A stretch of 64,000 bases of DNA from an uncultured Erysipelotrichaceae bacterium (GTDB taxonomy: Bacteria > Bacillota_I > Bacilli_A > RFN20 > CAG-826), in contig CADCNT010000012.1 in NCBI GenBank assembly GCA_902802905.1, positions 1 through 64,000 of the forward strand. The letters are read 5' to 3'. The notes beneath the pieces were generated by a model that was given only the letters and a program-made list of their open reading frames with translations, searched no databases and had not been told where the DNA came from. Position 1 is the first letter of the stretch, and every line of letters begins with the position of its first letter. Of this stretch, positions 1-8,749 are shown piece by piece. The position numbers and the translations under genes were made by a program.

Positions 1-71
<71 letters not shown>

Positions 72-216
72 TGTATTCTAGTTCAAAATTATTATCTGGT
101 TTTTGTAAATTAAAAAATTGACGTTTGTTGTTTGTACATCTGTTTAGTTTTCAAAGATCAGTTGCATGCTCTATTACGTAGTAATACGTCGCCATCTCTG
201 GACTGCATGCTTGAAT

Positions 217-246
217 ATACTACCACCATTAGTATTTTTCAGTCAA
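217..246 (-). promoter_or_regulatory. rRNA promoter, proximal (P2)
   Basis: On the minus strand, TTGACT (241-246) is followed after 18 bases by TAGTAT (217-222). It lies about 150 bases upstream of the 16S 5' end and is preceded by a T/A-rich tract (255-285) that could act as an UP element. The assignment is from consensus match and position only. Confidence 0.75.
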
Positions 247-320
247 CAACTATTTTAAATTTTTTTTAGATTTTTTTACCGACCTATTATTTATACAAAT
301 AAATGGCAGTTTCAAAGGGT

Positions 321-350
321 ATTATACGCGCACACGCACACGCATGTCCA
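321..350 (-). promoter_or_regulatory. rRNA promoter, distal (P1)
   Basis: On the minus strand, TGGACA (345-350) is followed after 18 bases by a perfect TATAAT (321-326). The whole spacer (327-344) is alternating purine-pyrimidine, mostly CA/CG steps, in an otherwise AT-rich neighbourhood. Tandem promoters before rRNA operons are usual. This pair plus the pre-16S leader accounts for the 340 bases without a protein gene. Confidence 0.65.
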
Positions 351-362
351 CATATTTATAAT

Positions 363-397
363 AAAAATGATGCTGGGGTTTCCAACATCATTCTTTT
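363..397 (-). terminator. Rho-independent terminator after the Bax-inhibitor-like gene
   Basis: An inverted repeat (stem AATGATG... at 366-374 against CATCATT ending at 392) is flanked by A and T runs. It lies directly after the stop of the minus-strand gene at 412-1143 and insulates it from the rRNA promoters. Confidence 0.7.
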
Positions 398-411
398 AAT
401 TATTTTTTTAA

Positions 412-1143
412 TTATTTTCTTCCAAAGATAATAACTAAGAAATAAATAATTCTAATTAATATATAGACAAAATCTACATAAAGTGTGAATGCGCAGTATA
501 ACGCTAAGTTGTTGCTCATCGCACCACGTTCACAGATCTTCTTGATGTTCCAAATGTCAAACATTGTAATGAACATCACCGCTGCAAATAAAGCGAATGA
601 GACAATCCACATAATTGTGGTTGATTGAATTAACCAGTTAACAATACCTAAGATCACGCCACCAAAGATTAAACCCATACCAATCATGAGTAATGGTGAT
701 AAATTACCTTTGGTAAGAACGGCAATGAGCGTCATGACTAGGAAGATGCCACAAGTAATGCCGAAGGCTAAGCCAAGAATTCTCCAATCGATTAGAATTG
801 TGAACGAGGAGAGTAATACCCCCATCAATACACAATAGATGATTGCAGGGACGGCAATAGAGTGTTTTCCTCGTAACGTGACAAATTGAATTACCAACAT
901 CATGATGATAAGAACAATTGCACTGCCGATCATAATGCCATAATAGACATTAGCGACGAGTTGTTTATCTGGATTGTTAACTAATGCGTAATAGACTGCA
1001 GCACCAACACCAAACGCCACTGCGATAGTGATGGCGAGGCCAATAAACATGTAGAAGAAGACTTTGGCAAAACTAAGAGTACCGCTCGAGGTTTTACTAT
1101 CAACTACTTCACTATGGCCATATCCAACTACAGGATCTGACAT
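412..1143 (-). CDS. Bax inhibitor-1/YccA-type seven-helix membrane protein
   Basis: A 243-residue integral membrane protein with about seven hydrophobic helices after a short polar N-terminus (residues 1-25). The C-terminal part has FDIWNIKKI followed by NNLALYCAFTLYVDF, the spacing and charge pattern of the BI-1/YbhL/YccA family, where a conserved Asp pair sits in the last helices. Bacterial members are thought to be pH-sensitive calcium-leak channels or to interact with FtsH; no role is proven for this branch. The ATG has AGGAGG upstream. It lies 13 bases downstream of tpiA and may be read with the glycolytic genes, ending at the terminator at 363-397. Family call good; function inferred. 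Confidence 0.8.
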   Translation of the reverse strand: MSDPVVGYGHSEVVDSKTSSGTLSFAKVFFYMFIGLAITIAVAFGVGAAVYYALVNNPDKQLVANVYYGIMIGSAIVLIIMMLVIQFVTLRGKHSIAVPAIIYCVLMGVLLSSFTILIDWRILGLAFGITCGIFLVMTLIAVLTKGNLSPLLMIGMGLIFGGVILGIVNWLIQSTTIMWIVSFALFAAVMFITMFDIWNIKKICERGAMSNNLALYCAFTLYVDFVYILIRIIYFLVIIFGRK

Positions 1144-1156
1144 AGTTACCTCCTAC

Positions 1157-1912
1157 TTATAGAATATTAGTTAATAATTCTTCAAATGATTCAATCTTTA
1201 AGCTGGCTCCACCAACTAAAGCACCATCAACATTTGGACAAGATAAATATTCTTTAACGTTAACAGGTTTGACAGAACCACCATATAAGACTCTGATTTC
1301 ATCAGCGACACTACCAAACATATCTCTTAAAGTTTCTCTTACAAAGCCACAGATATCTTCAGCAATTTCACTAGATGCATTTTTACCAGTACCGATAGAC
1401 CAGACTGGTTCATAAGCAACGACTAAACGTTTGACATCGTCAGCGGAAAAGTCAGCTAAACCTTCACGAACTTGTCTACCCACTACTGCTTTAGTTTGAC
1501 CAGCTTCAAATTCGGCTAAAGTTTCACCAACACAGTACACAGGTACCATATTGTTTTCAAACAAGACTTTCATCTTGTCGTGACATTTTTGGTTGGTTTC
1601 ATTATCATAGGCTCTTCTTTCGGAGTGGCCGATGATAACCCAATCGATACCAAATTCTTTTAACATTGGTACACTAACTTCACCAGTATAGGCACCATGG
1701 TCCATAAAATGGACGTTTTGGGCGGCAACGATCATATCTTTAGAAGCAAATTCTTTAACTGTAGCTAAAGATAAATATGTTGGAGCGACACCAATTTCAA
1801 TATTATTCTTTTTGGCTAAGGCGGCAAATGGAGCGCTTGCTAAAGCAAATTCTTTTGCTTCGCTAGCGAGTTTATTCATTTTCCAGTTGCCAAGTAATAA
1901 TTTCTTTCTCAT
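1157..1912 (-). CDS. tpiA: Triose-phosphate isomerase
   Basis: Interconverts dihydroxyacetone phosphate and glyceraldehyde-3-phosphate in glycolysis. The 251-residue protein has the N-terminal GNWKMN (catalytic Asn/Lys), the electrophilic His in GHSERR, the catalytic Glu in YEPVWSIGTG (loop 6) and the phosphate-binding LYGGSV. An open frame extends 12 codons upstream, but the ATG at 1912 gives the family-standard MRKKLLLGNWKMN start. It starts one base after the pgk stop (1914), so translation is probably coupled. Length is normal and all catalytic residues are intact. Confidence 0.97.
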   Translation of the reverse strand: MRKKLLLGNWKMNKLASEAKEFALASAPFAALAKKNNIEIGVAPTYLSLATVKEFASKDMIVAAQNVHFMDHGAYTGEVSVPMLKEFGIDWVIIGHSERRAYDNETNQKCHDKMKVLFENNMVPVYCVGETLAEFEAGQTKAVVGRQVREGLADFSADDVKRLVVAYEPVWSIGTGKNASSEIAEDICGFVRETLRDMFGSVADEIRVLYGGSVKPVNVKEYLSCPNVDGALVGGASLKIESFEELLTNIL

Positions 1913-1913
1913 C

Positions 1914-3119
1914 TTATGCAATAACATCGATTCCTGGAAGATGACCATCGTTTTCGATCATTTCAAGGGATGCTCCTCCACCTGTAGAAACATGTGAGAA
2001 TTTTTCTTTAAAGCCTAATTTCTTAGCAGCAGAAGCGGAGTCACCACCACCGATAACGGTAAAGGCATCTTTAAGTTCTGCACAAGCTTTACAAACGGCA
2101 ACGGTACCAGCGGTGAATTCGTCTTTTTCAAAGACGCCCATCGGACCATTCCAGAATACTGTCTTAGCTTTAGCGATTTCGTTAGCGAATAATTCTCTAC
2201 TCTTAGGACCGATATCCATACCTTGGAATCCTTCTGGGATATCGCCTTCAACGACTTTAATCACTTTTGGTTCTTCGAAATCATCTGCAACAACAGCGTC
2301 GACTGGTAATAAGATTTTGCCAGTGTCATACATACGTTTTGCATATTCGACTTGGTCAGCTTCAAATGGGGAATTACCGACTTCTTTACCTAAGGCTTTA
2401 TAGAAGGTATACGCCATCGCACCACCAATAATAATCTTGTCACATTTCTTGCTTAAAGAATCGATGACTTTGATTTTATCAGAGACTTTAAATCCGCCTA
2501 AAATAGCGACATATGGTCTTCTTTCAGAAGGAACATCAACTACCTTTTGTAAGGAGACGACTTCTTTTTCCACTAAGTAACCGATAGCGACTTGTTTACC
2601 TTCACCTTTTAAGATTTCAGGAATACCAAATGTAGAGGCATGGGCTCTATGAGCACTACCGAAGGCATCCATAACAAAGGCATCACCAAGAGCGGCCCAT
2701 TCCTTAGATAATTCTGGGTCATTCTTTTCTTCGCCTTTTTCATAACGGGTATTTTGCATTAATAAGACTTCGCCGTCTTTGAGTTCAGCGACCATCTTCT
2801 TTAATTCTTCACCGCGTGTAGCTGGGCAGAATTTGACTTCTTGGCCGAGTAATTCGCCTAAGCGAACTGCAACTGGAGCCATGTTGTTCTTTTTCTTTTG
2901 TTCTTCAACCACTTCTGGGGCTTCTTTATGTTTCACTTTTCCTAAGTGAGACATTAAAACCACTCTTGCTCCTTTAGCAAGGAGTTCTTTGATGGTTGGT
3001 AAGGCTGCAACGATTCTGTTGTCATCAGAGATAACGCCACCCTTTTGAGGAACGTTAAAGTCAACTCTAACGATGACACGTTTGCCTTTTAAATCTTTCA
3101 TGTCTTTAACTAATAACAT
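1914..3119 (-). CDS. pgk: Phosphoglycerate kinase
   Basis: Transfers the acyl phosphate of 1,3-bisphosphoglycerate to ADP. It has the N-domain substrate loop RVDFNVPQ, a conserved SHLGK, the hinge and nucleotide-domain motif FWNGPMGVFE, and the C-terminal IGGGDSASA and STGGGASLE loops. The 401-residue length is normal. The start at 3119 has AAAGGAG upstream. It lies between gapA and tpiA in the order gapA-pgk-tpiA. Many small frames over this region on both strands are shadows. Confidence 0.97.
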   Translation of the reverse strand: MLLVKDMKDLKGKRVIVRVDFNVPQKGGVISDDNRIVAALPTIKELLAKGARVVLMSHLGKVKHKEAPEVVEEQKKKNNMAPVAVRLGELLGQEVKFCPATRGEELKKMVAELKDGEVLLMQNTRYEKGEEKNDPELSKEWAALGDAFVMDAFGSAHRAHASTFGIPEILKGEGKQVAIGYLVEKEVVSLQKVVDVPSERRPYVAILGGFKVSDKIKVIDSLSKKCDKIIIGGAMAYTFYKALGKEVGNSPFEADQVEYAKRMYDTGKILLPVDAVVADDFEEPKVIKVVEGDIPEGFQGMDIGPKSRELFANEIAKAKTVFWNGPMGVFEKDEFTAGTVAVCKACAELKDAFTVIGGGDSASAAKKLGFKEKFSHVSTGGGASLEMIENDGHLPGIDVIA

Positions 3120-3143
3120 AATTTTTCTCCTTTAGTATTAGTA

Positions 3144-3164
3144 AAGCGCCCAAACTGGGCGCTT
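3144..3164 (-). other. GC-rich intergenic hairpin between gapA and pgk
   Basis: A perfect 9-bp stem (AAGCGCCCA/TGGGCGCTT) with a 3-base loop lies between the gapA stop and the pgk ribosome binding site. There is no T run on the minus strand after it, so it is more likely an mRNA-stabilising or processing element, or a weak attenuator that sets gapA above pgk expression, than a full terminator. Confidence 0.5.
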
Positions 3165-3202
3165 ATTTAAGTGTTTTAATTACTTCCTATAACGCCCAAT
3201 AC

Positions 3203-4273
3203 TTATTTGAGTTCAGCAAAGTATTTGATGGTACGAACCATTTGGGATGTATAAGAGTTTTCATTGTCATACCAAGAGACGACTTGGACTTGGAATAAGC
3301 CATCAGCGATCTTGGTGACCATGGTTTGAGTGGCATCGAATAAGGAGCCAAATCTCATACCGATGACGTCGGATGACACTAATTGTTCTTCAGTATAGCC
3401 GAAGGATGCACTGGCTTGTGCTTTCATAGCAGCATTGATAGCTTCTTTGGTGACTTCTTCACCTTTGACAACTGCCACTAAGATTGTGGTTGATCCAGTT
3501 GGGACTGGGACACGTTGTGCACTACCGATTAATTTGCCATTTAATTCAGGAATGACTAAGCCGATAGCTTTGGCAGCACCTGTACTATTTGGAACGATGT
3601 TAGCAGCACCAGCACGGGCTCTTCTTAAATCACCTTTTCTGTGTGGTCCGTCTAAGATCATTTGATCACCGGTATAAGCGTGAACTGTAGTCATAATACC
3701 GGATTGAATTGGGAATGCATCGTTAAGAGCTTTCGCCATTGGTGCTAAGCAGTTTGTGGTACAGCTAGCAGCGGAGATAATAGTATCTTCTGGTTTTAAG
3801 GTCTTTTCATTAACTGAGAAGACGATGGTTGGTAAGTCATTTCCTGCAGGAGCAGAGATAACGACTTTTCTAGCACCAGCATCAATGTGTGCTTGTGCTT
3901 TGGCTTTAGAGGTGTAGAAACCTGTACATTCTAAGACGACATCAACACCTAATTTGCCCCATGGTAATTTTTCAGCTTTTGGTTCAGCATAGATGGTGAT
4001 TTCTTTGCCATCAACAGTGATTGAACCAGGAACTAAAACTGCCTTGGTTTCTTCGTCAACGACTGGTTCTTTGGAGCTAACGGTGTGTAAATTTTCACCA
4101 ACAACACCACAGTAACCACCTTGAGCGGTATCATATTTTAATAAGTTAGCCAACATTTTTGGGGAAGTTAAATCGTTAATGGCAACGATTTCGTAACCTT
4201 CTGCACCAAACATTTGTCTGAAGGCTAAACGGCCGATACGACCGAATCCATTAATTGCAACTTTTACTGACAT
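3203..4273 (-). CDS. gapA: Glyceraldehyde-3-phosphate dehydrogenase, type I
   Basis: Oxidises glyceraldehyde-3-phosphate with NAD+ and phosphate. The 356-residue protein has the Rossmann start INGFGRIGR, the catalytic Cys in SCTTNCLAP, the HAYTGDQ segment and the C-terminal [12 protein letters not shown]. It is about 20 residues longer than the common form. The extra length lies around residues 55-90 (after KYDTAQGGY), a variant seen in some Firmicutes. The NDLTSP region after strand 2 suggests NAD specificity (inference). The ATG has AAGGAGG upstream. First gene of gapA-pgk-tpiA, with its own promoter overlapping an operator-like palindrome (4304-4337). Confidence 0.97.
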   Translation of the reverse strand: MSVKVAINGFGRIGRLAFRQMFGAEGYEIVAINDLTSPKMLANLLKYDTAQGGYCGVVGENLHTVSSKEPVVDEETKAVLVPGSITVDGKEITIYAEPKAEKLPWGKLGVDVVLECTGFYTSKAKAQAHIDAGARKVVISAPAGNDLPTIVFSVNEKTLKPEDTIISAASCTTNCLAPMAKALNDAFPIQSGIMTTVHAYTGDQMILDGPHRKGDLRRARAGAANIVPNSTGAAKAIGLVIPELNGKLIGSAQRVPVPTGSTTILVAVVKGEEVTKEAINAAMKAQASASFGYTEEQLVSSDVIGMRFGSLFDATQTMVTKIADGLFQVQVVSWYDNENSYTSQMVRTIKYFAELK

Positions 4274-4303
4274 TAAATAAATGCCTCCTTCTTTAAACTG
4301 CGT

Positions 4304-4337
4304 ATATAGTTTATACTATATCGATTTTTTCATGCAA
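4304..4337 (-). promoter_or_regulatory. gapA promoter with palindromic operator
   Basis: On the minus strand, TTGCAT (4332-4337), 16 bases, then TATAAA (4310-4315). A perfect inverted repeat, ATATAGT-TTAT-ACTATAT on the plus strand (4304-4321), covers the -10 box and the start region, the position expected for a repressor. No CggR gene is present in the window, so the regulator is unknown. The promoter overlaps the last codons of the lipoprotein gene upstream. Confidence 0.6.
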
Positions 4338-5435
4338 TAAAAAAGTATCAAATTTATAAATTTTGATACCTAAGGAATATCTTGCCATATTGGTTTCGTT
4401 TTCAAAATATATACTTAAACAGACATTGACATATCTTGAATCATAATAAGTAAAGGCATCAAAAGATAAATAATTGTTCTCTATTTGTTTTCTAACTAAA
4501 TCTTCTAAAGAAGATTCAAAATAGCCATTAAATCTTTCGTATTTTGCTCCAGCATTGTATAAAACAGCAACACTATTATCAAATAACGCTTCAGCATCGG
4601 TTAAAGTAGTTTCTTTGATGTAGTAAACTGCAGCATATTCACACAAATTTTCAGTTAAGTCAGCTCCATGATATTCTCCGTTTGGTTGCGCTAAATCTGA
4701 AAATCCGTATTTATTCAAGATATCTAAGTCCCAATCTTTATATTTAACAAGGCTTTTTTCTCTGTTTATAATTTCCACGGATTTAGAAAGACTAAATGAA
4801 GTTATTTCATAATCATCTGAAACAAAACCATCTTCTAAACATGTCCAAGTATACTTTAAACATAGTTTGGAACTAATATCAATTATGTATTCTTCACGCC
4901 ACATTTCAACTTTGTCTGAAAGGCCTGGATATCTATCATATTCATAAACATATTTGCAACATTCTCGATTAAGAAATGTAGTTGATTCCTTGCTGGTGTA
5001 ATAAATAGAATCACAGGCCATTAACAAAGAACCAGTGAAAGCACCAACATAGAAGTGATGAGATGGGGAATCGTCTTTAAAATAAAAGGTGTTGCAATCT
5101 AAATATTGTCCATCTTCACGATGATAATCTAAAAAATAGTCATCAAATAAACGCATTAAATCCTTATGTTCGCCCGTTTCATCATGACGATCCGTACTAA
5201 AGAAGATATATTCGCTATCGGAAGCGATAGTAAACGAATATTGTCTATCATAACTGGTGGCTATACCAGAGATTTCGCAGCCATTGAACAATGTATCTAT
5301 TAATTCTTCTTTGCTTGCAGTAGTCTCTGTTTTTGGTTTGTTATTATCGCCACTATTGTTGTTTGGTTTGTTACAGCCAAGTAGCAAAAAAGGTATGAGA
5401 CACATAAATAAAGTTTGGTGTTTTAATGGTTTCAT
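4311..5435 (-). CDS. Lipoprotein of unknown function
   Basis: A 374-residue predicted lipoprotein: lysine-containing N-terminus, hydrophobic segment, and lipobox LLLGC at about residues 17-21, then a low-complexity Asn/Lys/Thr linker (22-40) as often follows a lipidated Cys. The rest is acidic, rich in Tyr and Phe, without a motif I recognise; it is probably an extracellular beta-rich domain. The ATG at 5435 is used; the short gene at 5466-5705 lies 30 bases upstream. The frame continues about 18 codons through an intrinsic terminator (4337-4369), which suggests the original stop was lost by a small mutation. Function not assignable. Confidence 0.75.
   Translation of the reverse strand: MKPLKHQTLFMCLIPFLLLGCNKPNNNSGDNNKPKTETTASKEELIDTLFNGCEISGIATSYDRQYSFTIASDSEYIFFSTDRHDETGEHKDLMRLFDDYFLDYHREDGQYLDCNTFYFKDDSPSHHFYVGAFTGSLLMACDSIYYTSKESTTFLNRECCKYVYEYDRYPGLSDKVEMWREEYIIDISSKLCLKYTWTCLEDGFVSDDYEITSFSLSKSVEIINREKSLVKYKDWDLDILNKYGFSDLAQPNGEYHGADLTENLCEYAAVYYIKETTLTDAEALFDNSVAVLYNAGAKYERFNGYFESSLEDLVRKQIENNYLSFDAFTYYDSRYVNVCLSIYFENETNMARYSLGIKIYKFDTFLLHEKIDIV
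4337..4369 (-). terminator. Rho-independent terminator inside the 3' end of the lipoprotein frame
   Basis: On the minus strand, a GTATCAAA...TTTGATAC stem (4345-4369) is followed by a T-rich run (4338-4344). It is a typical intrinsic terminator, yet the reading frame of the lipoprotein at 4311-5435 passes through it. Confidence 0.7.
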
Positions 5436-5465
5436 TGGCTATTCCTCTACTATTTATGTTACCAA

Positions 5466-5705
5466 CTATTTGTGCTCATTTATATCAACAATTACATTTT
5501 GTCTAAGCTCTTCAAAATTTCTTTTGATTGTATCAACCATCTTTTTTCTATCAATGTTATTTTTATCCAAATGAAATCGTATTTTGTTTGCGACATCTTC
5601 ATCAAAATAAGAAATGAAATCAATGTATTTTGCTAGCTCAGGCAACACTTCCGCTTCTTCATCTTTTAGCAAAAGTAAAATTTTGTCAGTTTCTTTCACT
5701 AACAA
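5466..5705 (-). CDS. Small hypothetical protein
   Basis: About 79 residues, charged, predicted helical, with a hydrophobic LLLL segment near the start and no motif I recognise. The start is uncertain: the first candidate is a TTG at 5705 with no good ribosome binding site, while AAAGGAAGG lies about 25 bases further upstream and would fit a non-canonical start in the same frame (the frame is open there). It follows a terminator (5751-5775) and precedes the lipoprotein gene, so the two may be co-transcribed. Confidence 0.5.
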   Translation of the reverse strand: MLVKETDKILLLLKDEEAEVLPELAKYIDFISYFDEDVANKIRFHLDKNNIDRKKMVDTIKRNFEELRQNVIVDINEHK

Positions 5706-5750
5706 ATAATAGTCAGATTCGATGCAATGCCTTCCTTTATATATAGATAA

Positions 5751-5775
5751 AAGAAAATCTGGAATAATCCAGATT
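5751..5775 (-). terminator. Terminator after the sugar nucleotidyltransferase gene
   Basis: An 8-bp stem AATCTGGA/TCCAGATT with an ATAA loop is followed on the minus strand by TTTTCTTTT, directly after the stop at 5781. Confidence 0.8.
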
Positions 5776-5780
5776 ATATA

Positions 5781-6677
5781 TTAATATAAGCCTTTTTTAT
5801 ATTCGCCTTTATCCACCAAAGCTTTTAAGGCTGCAACAACGCCTGGCTTATCTTCTTTATAAGTAACACCAAACCAAACGGAAGAAGTCTCTAAAACTTT
5901 TAATGTGGCTTTATCTTCGTGGACTAACTCATCCACGACTGTTGGAATTAAGAATTCAGATTTAGGAACATTGATGTTCTCTTTAAGCCAAGCTGGGAAT
6001 CTATTTCTTAAATGATCAATTAAATCTAAGTTGAAAGCAAATAAGTTCATGCTTACGAGTTGAGTTGGAGGTACTTCGAATGACGCGCTACCATCAAGTG
6101 GGGAGCAAACAATTTTGCCATCCTTTTTCTCGATTGATGATTCCACTAACTTTGTTAAATAACCATTTTCATGGAAAGCGACACCTCTTTTAACAGCACC
6201 ATTTTCAGTCATAGTGTTAGCGACGTTAAAAGCAACATTCGCGTATTTGCCTCTGCTACCTTTTGGTAAACCAGCTAAATATTTATAAGCGACTTCATAG
6301 GTTTCTCTGCCATAGAAATCATCACCGTTAATAATAATGAAGTCTTCTTTAATTAAATCACGGGCAGCGTAAATCGCATGTGCGGTTCCCCATGGTTTTT
6401 CTCTTCCTTCCGGAACTTTGAATCCTTCTGGAAGGTCATCTAATTCTTGGAAAGCATAGTCAACTTTGATAAGTTTTTCGACTCTTTTACCAATCGAATT
6501 TTTGAAGTCTTCATAGAAAGCTTTTTTAATAATAAAGACAACAGAGTTGAAGCCTGCTCTTTTGGCGTCATAGATTGAATAGTCGAGTAAAAAATTCCCG
6601 GCCTCATCCATCTTTTCCATTTGTTTGAGTCCACCGAAACGGCTTCCCATACCTGCTGCTAAAATAACTAATTGCAT
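5781..6677 (-). CDS. Sugar-phosphate nucleotidyltransferase family protein
   Basis: A 298-residue GT-A-fold nucleotidyltransferase: N-terminal signature LAAGMGSRFGG (nucleotide binding) with Lys of GLKQM just after, and the metal-site motif NGDDFYG near residue 120. Members transfer NMP to a sugar-1-phosphate (UTP-glucose, dTDP-glucose or mannose types); the substrate cannot be read from sequence. The ATG at 6677 with TAGGAG upstream is preferred over an 11-codon longer frame because the glycine-rich loop then sits at the usual distance from the N-terminus. Last gene of the run from uvrA through whiA and the XRE regulator. Confidence 0.8.
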   Translation of the reverse strand: MQLVILAAGMGSRFGGLKQMEKMDEAGNFLLDYSIYDAKRAGFNSVVFIIKKAFYEDFKNSIGKRVEKLIKVDYAFQELDDLPEGFKVPEGREKPWGTAHAIYAARDLIKEDFIIINGDDFYGRETYEVAYKYLAGLPKGSRGKYANVAFNVANTMTENGAVKRGVAFHENGYLTKLVESSIEKKDGKIVCSPLDGSASFEVPPTQLVSMNLFAFNLDLIDHLRNRFPAWLKENINVPKSEFLIPTVVDELVHEDKATLKVLETSSVWFGVTYKEDKPGVVAALKALVDKGEYKKGLY

Positions 6678-6706
6678 AATTTTTCTCCTAACTTTTCTAT
6701 TATATC

Positions 6707-6931
6707 TCAATCTTCGAAAGATTGTATGCCTTTAAATAAAGTTGATAAATCAACCTCGAGGGCTGAAGCGATTCTTTCAAGCACTAAAACTGAAGGGTTT
6801 CTCGCTCCTCTTTCTAAATCAGAAATGTAGTTTTTGTTCACATTCGCTTCTAGGGCCAAGTCTAACTGCGACATTCCTAACTGTTTTCTTAAATATCTAA
6901 TACGCATTCCAAGTTGGGTTAACGTGTTCAT
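6707..6931 (-). CDS. XRE-family helix-turn-helix regulator
   Basis: A 74-residue protein made almost wholly of one HTH_3 domain: IRYLRKQLGMSQLDLALEANVNKNYISDLERG is the classic helix 1-3 arrangement, with the recognition helix around residues 28-40. No effector domain. Its start codon overlaps the whiA stop (ATGA type), so it is translationally coupled to whiA. It precedes the nucleotidyltransferase gene by 29 bases. Targets unknown. Confidence 0.85.
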   Translation of the reverse strand: MNTLTQLGMRIRYLRKQLGMSQLDLALEANVNKNYISDLERGARNPSVLVLERIASALEVDLSTLFKGIQSFED

Positions 6932-7890
6932 ACTTTTATTCCCTTTAATCTTATATATAAATCATGTAAGTCTCTTAACATGTGATTGACATTACTTTTT
7001 GTAATAGTGATACCAAATTCATCTGAAAGCTTTTCTGCTAGTTCTTTCATAGAGGCAGATTCATACTCCATACGTAAATAGCAAAGCATCTCTTTTTTTG
7101 GATTATGAAGATTATGAATGCCTAAATGTTTATCGATATATTCAATCTCTTGAATTTGTCTTTTCGCAATAGCGACTGTTTTTTGCATATTCGCTAAATC
7201 AGAATTAATTAAACGATTCGCATTGTTTTGGAAATCGCGATACGCACGTTGATTTTCAAATTCCATACAGCTATCCGCTGCGCCAATCATCACTAGGAAG
7301 TTAGATATCTGATCGCTTTTTTTAAAATAGATAACATATTTATCTCTTCTTTTAATAATTTTTGGAGACATCTCAATCTTCTTATATTTTAAAAATAGCT
7401 TAGATAACCATTTTGCATAGTTTTCACTGACAGTGGTAATTTCTAAATGATAATTACTAGTGGCAGGAGAATTAATGGAGCCACTAGCAAGAAACGCCCC
7501 CGCAAGATAGCCAGAAATCGTCTCATCGTTATAAACGATTTCTTTAGGAATTTTACCCTCCAAAAAGGAAACGGATAATCTTTCTAATAAAGCATCCGCA
7601 TCAAAAATAGTGACGATATAGTATGTTTTTTTACGACGATTGTTACGTTTTAAAAAATCAAGTTTGACAGTAACATTAGGGTCTAAAGTCTTAATCGATG
7701 AATATATAAATTTAGCAATCTTTGCGTTTTCCGTTCTTAAAACAATATCAGTGGCTTTATTAGAAAATTTAATTACTCCATTGATACGAATATAGGCACT
7801 CAAAAGTGCCTCTAATCGTTCATTTGAAAGAGCAACTTCACTGACTAATTCTTCTTTAACAAATTGGGAAAAGGTGAAGGTTTGTTTCAT
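6928..7890 (-). CDS. whiA: WhiA-type DNA-binding protein
   Basis: A 320-residue WhiA homologue: N-terminal tandem LAGLIDADG-like folds (around ISGYLAGAFLASGSIN) and a C-terminal HTH (around MKELAEKLSDEFGITITKSNVNHMLRDL). WhiA controls sporulation genes in Streptomyces and affects division and chromosome segregation in B. subtilis; its conserved role in other Firmicutes is unsettled. One base separates it from rapZ. In most Firmicutes yvcK sits between rapZ and whiA; here it is absent. Confidence 0.93.
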   Translation of the reverse strand: MKQTFTFSQFVKEELVSEVALSNERLEALLSAYIRINGVIKFSNKATDIVLRTENAKIAKFIYSSIKTLDPNVTVKLDFLKRNNRRKKTYYIVTIFDADALLERLSVSFLEGKIPKEIVYNDETISGYLAGAFLASGSINSPATSNYHLEITTVSENYAKWLSKLFLKYKKIEMSPKIIKRRDKYVIYFKKSDQISNFLVMIGAADSCMEFENQRAYRDFQNNANRLINSDLANMQKTVAIAKRQIQEIEYIDKHLGIHNLHNPKKEMLCYLRMEYESASMKELAEKLSDEFGITITKSNVNHMLRDLHDLYIRLKGIKV

Positions 7891-7891
7891 T

Positions 7892-8749
7892 TTATTCCTC
7901 GTTTAATTGAGGGGAATCTCTATGAATGACTTGTGTACGGTAGTCTTTAGCGAAGTGTTTGCTTAAATAATTAGCGACAAAAGTAGAACGATGTTGACCA
8001 CCACTACAGGCAATGCCCACTGTGTAGCTACTTCTGCCATCGATTTGCACTTCTTTTAAAGCAGTAGTGAGATAACTCACTAAGTTATCCAATACTTCTT
8101 GAGTAACTGGAAAGGACATCATATAGTCAATAACTGGTTGGTCTTTACCATTAAGTTCTTTTAAAGAATCGTTCCAATATGGATTAGGAATCATTCTTGT
8201 ATCTAAAAACATATCGATACCTTGTGGGATGCCGTTTTTAATTCCAAAGGAAATAAAGGTTACTGATAAAAGTTTTTCGTCTTCCACATTAGCGAGGAAT
8301 TTATAGACAATCGCTCTTAATTGTTTGACGGTTAATGTTGAAGTATCAATATATAAATCCGCTTCATTAACGATATCAAGGATATCTCTAATATCCATCT
8401 TAATCGCATCAGAAGTTGAGAGCTTAAATCTCGCACTTCTAGGATGGACGTGACGTGATAAAGCATAACGTTTATTTAATTCGTGTTCTGAACAATTTAA
8501 AACGATATATCGGTAATTAGCGTCTTTTCTTTTCTTTAAAATTTTAAAGATATCTTTTCCACTTCCAGCGTTAAGCATTAAGCAGAAATTATTTAATTCT
8601 GAATCTTCTTTTAAAAGATCATCCACAACAGCGTTTATGGAGTTTGTGGTTGGATTTTTAATTACTAAATAACCGAGTTCTTCGAAAACAAATTCAACAC
8701 TAGATAAACCAGAACCACTAGGACCAGCAATTACGACAATGTTTTTCAT
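7892..8749 (-). CDS. rapZ: RapZ/YvcJ nucleotide-binding protein
   Basis: A 285-residue member of the RapZ family with N-terminal Walker A GPSGSGLSS (note Leu where Lys is usual in GxGKS) and the conserved C-terminal GIACSGGQHRSTFVANYL. In E. coli RapZ is an RNA-binding adaptor for RNase E and GlmZ; in B. subtilis YvcJ is an NTPase affecting competence. The replacement of the Walker A Lys by Leu is visible directly in the frame and could reduce NTP hydrolysis. Its ATG overlaps the end of trxB by four bases. Confidence 0.92.
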   Translation of the reverse strand: MKNIVVIAGPSGSGLSSVEFVFEELGYLVIKNPTTNSINAVVDDLLKEDSELNNFCLMLNAGSGKDIFKILKKRKDANYRYIVLNCSEHELNKRYALSRHVHPRSARFKLSTSDAIKMDIRDILDIVNEADLYIDTSTLTVKQLRAIVYKFLANVEDEKLLSVTFISFGIKNGIPQGIDMFLDTRMIPNPYWNDSLKELNGKDQPVIDYMMSFPVTQEVLDNLVSYLTTALKEVQIDGRSSYTVGIACSGGQHRSTFVANYLSKHFAKDYRTQVIHRDSPQLNEE

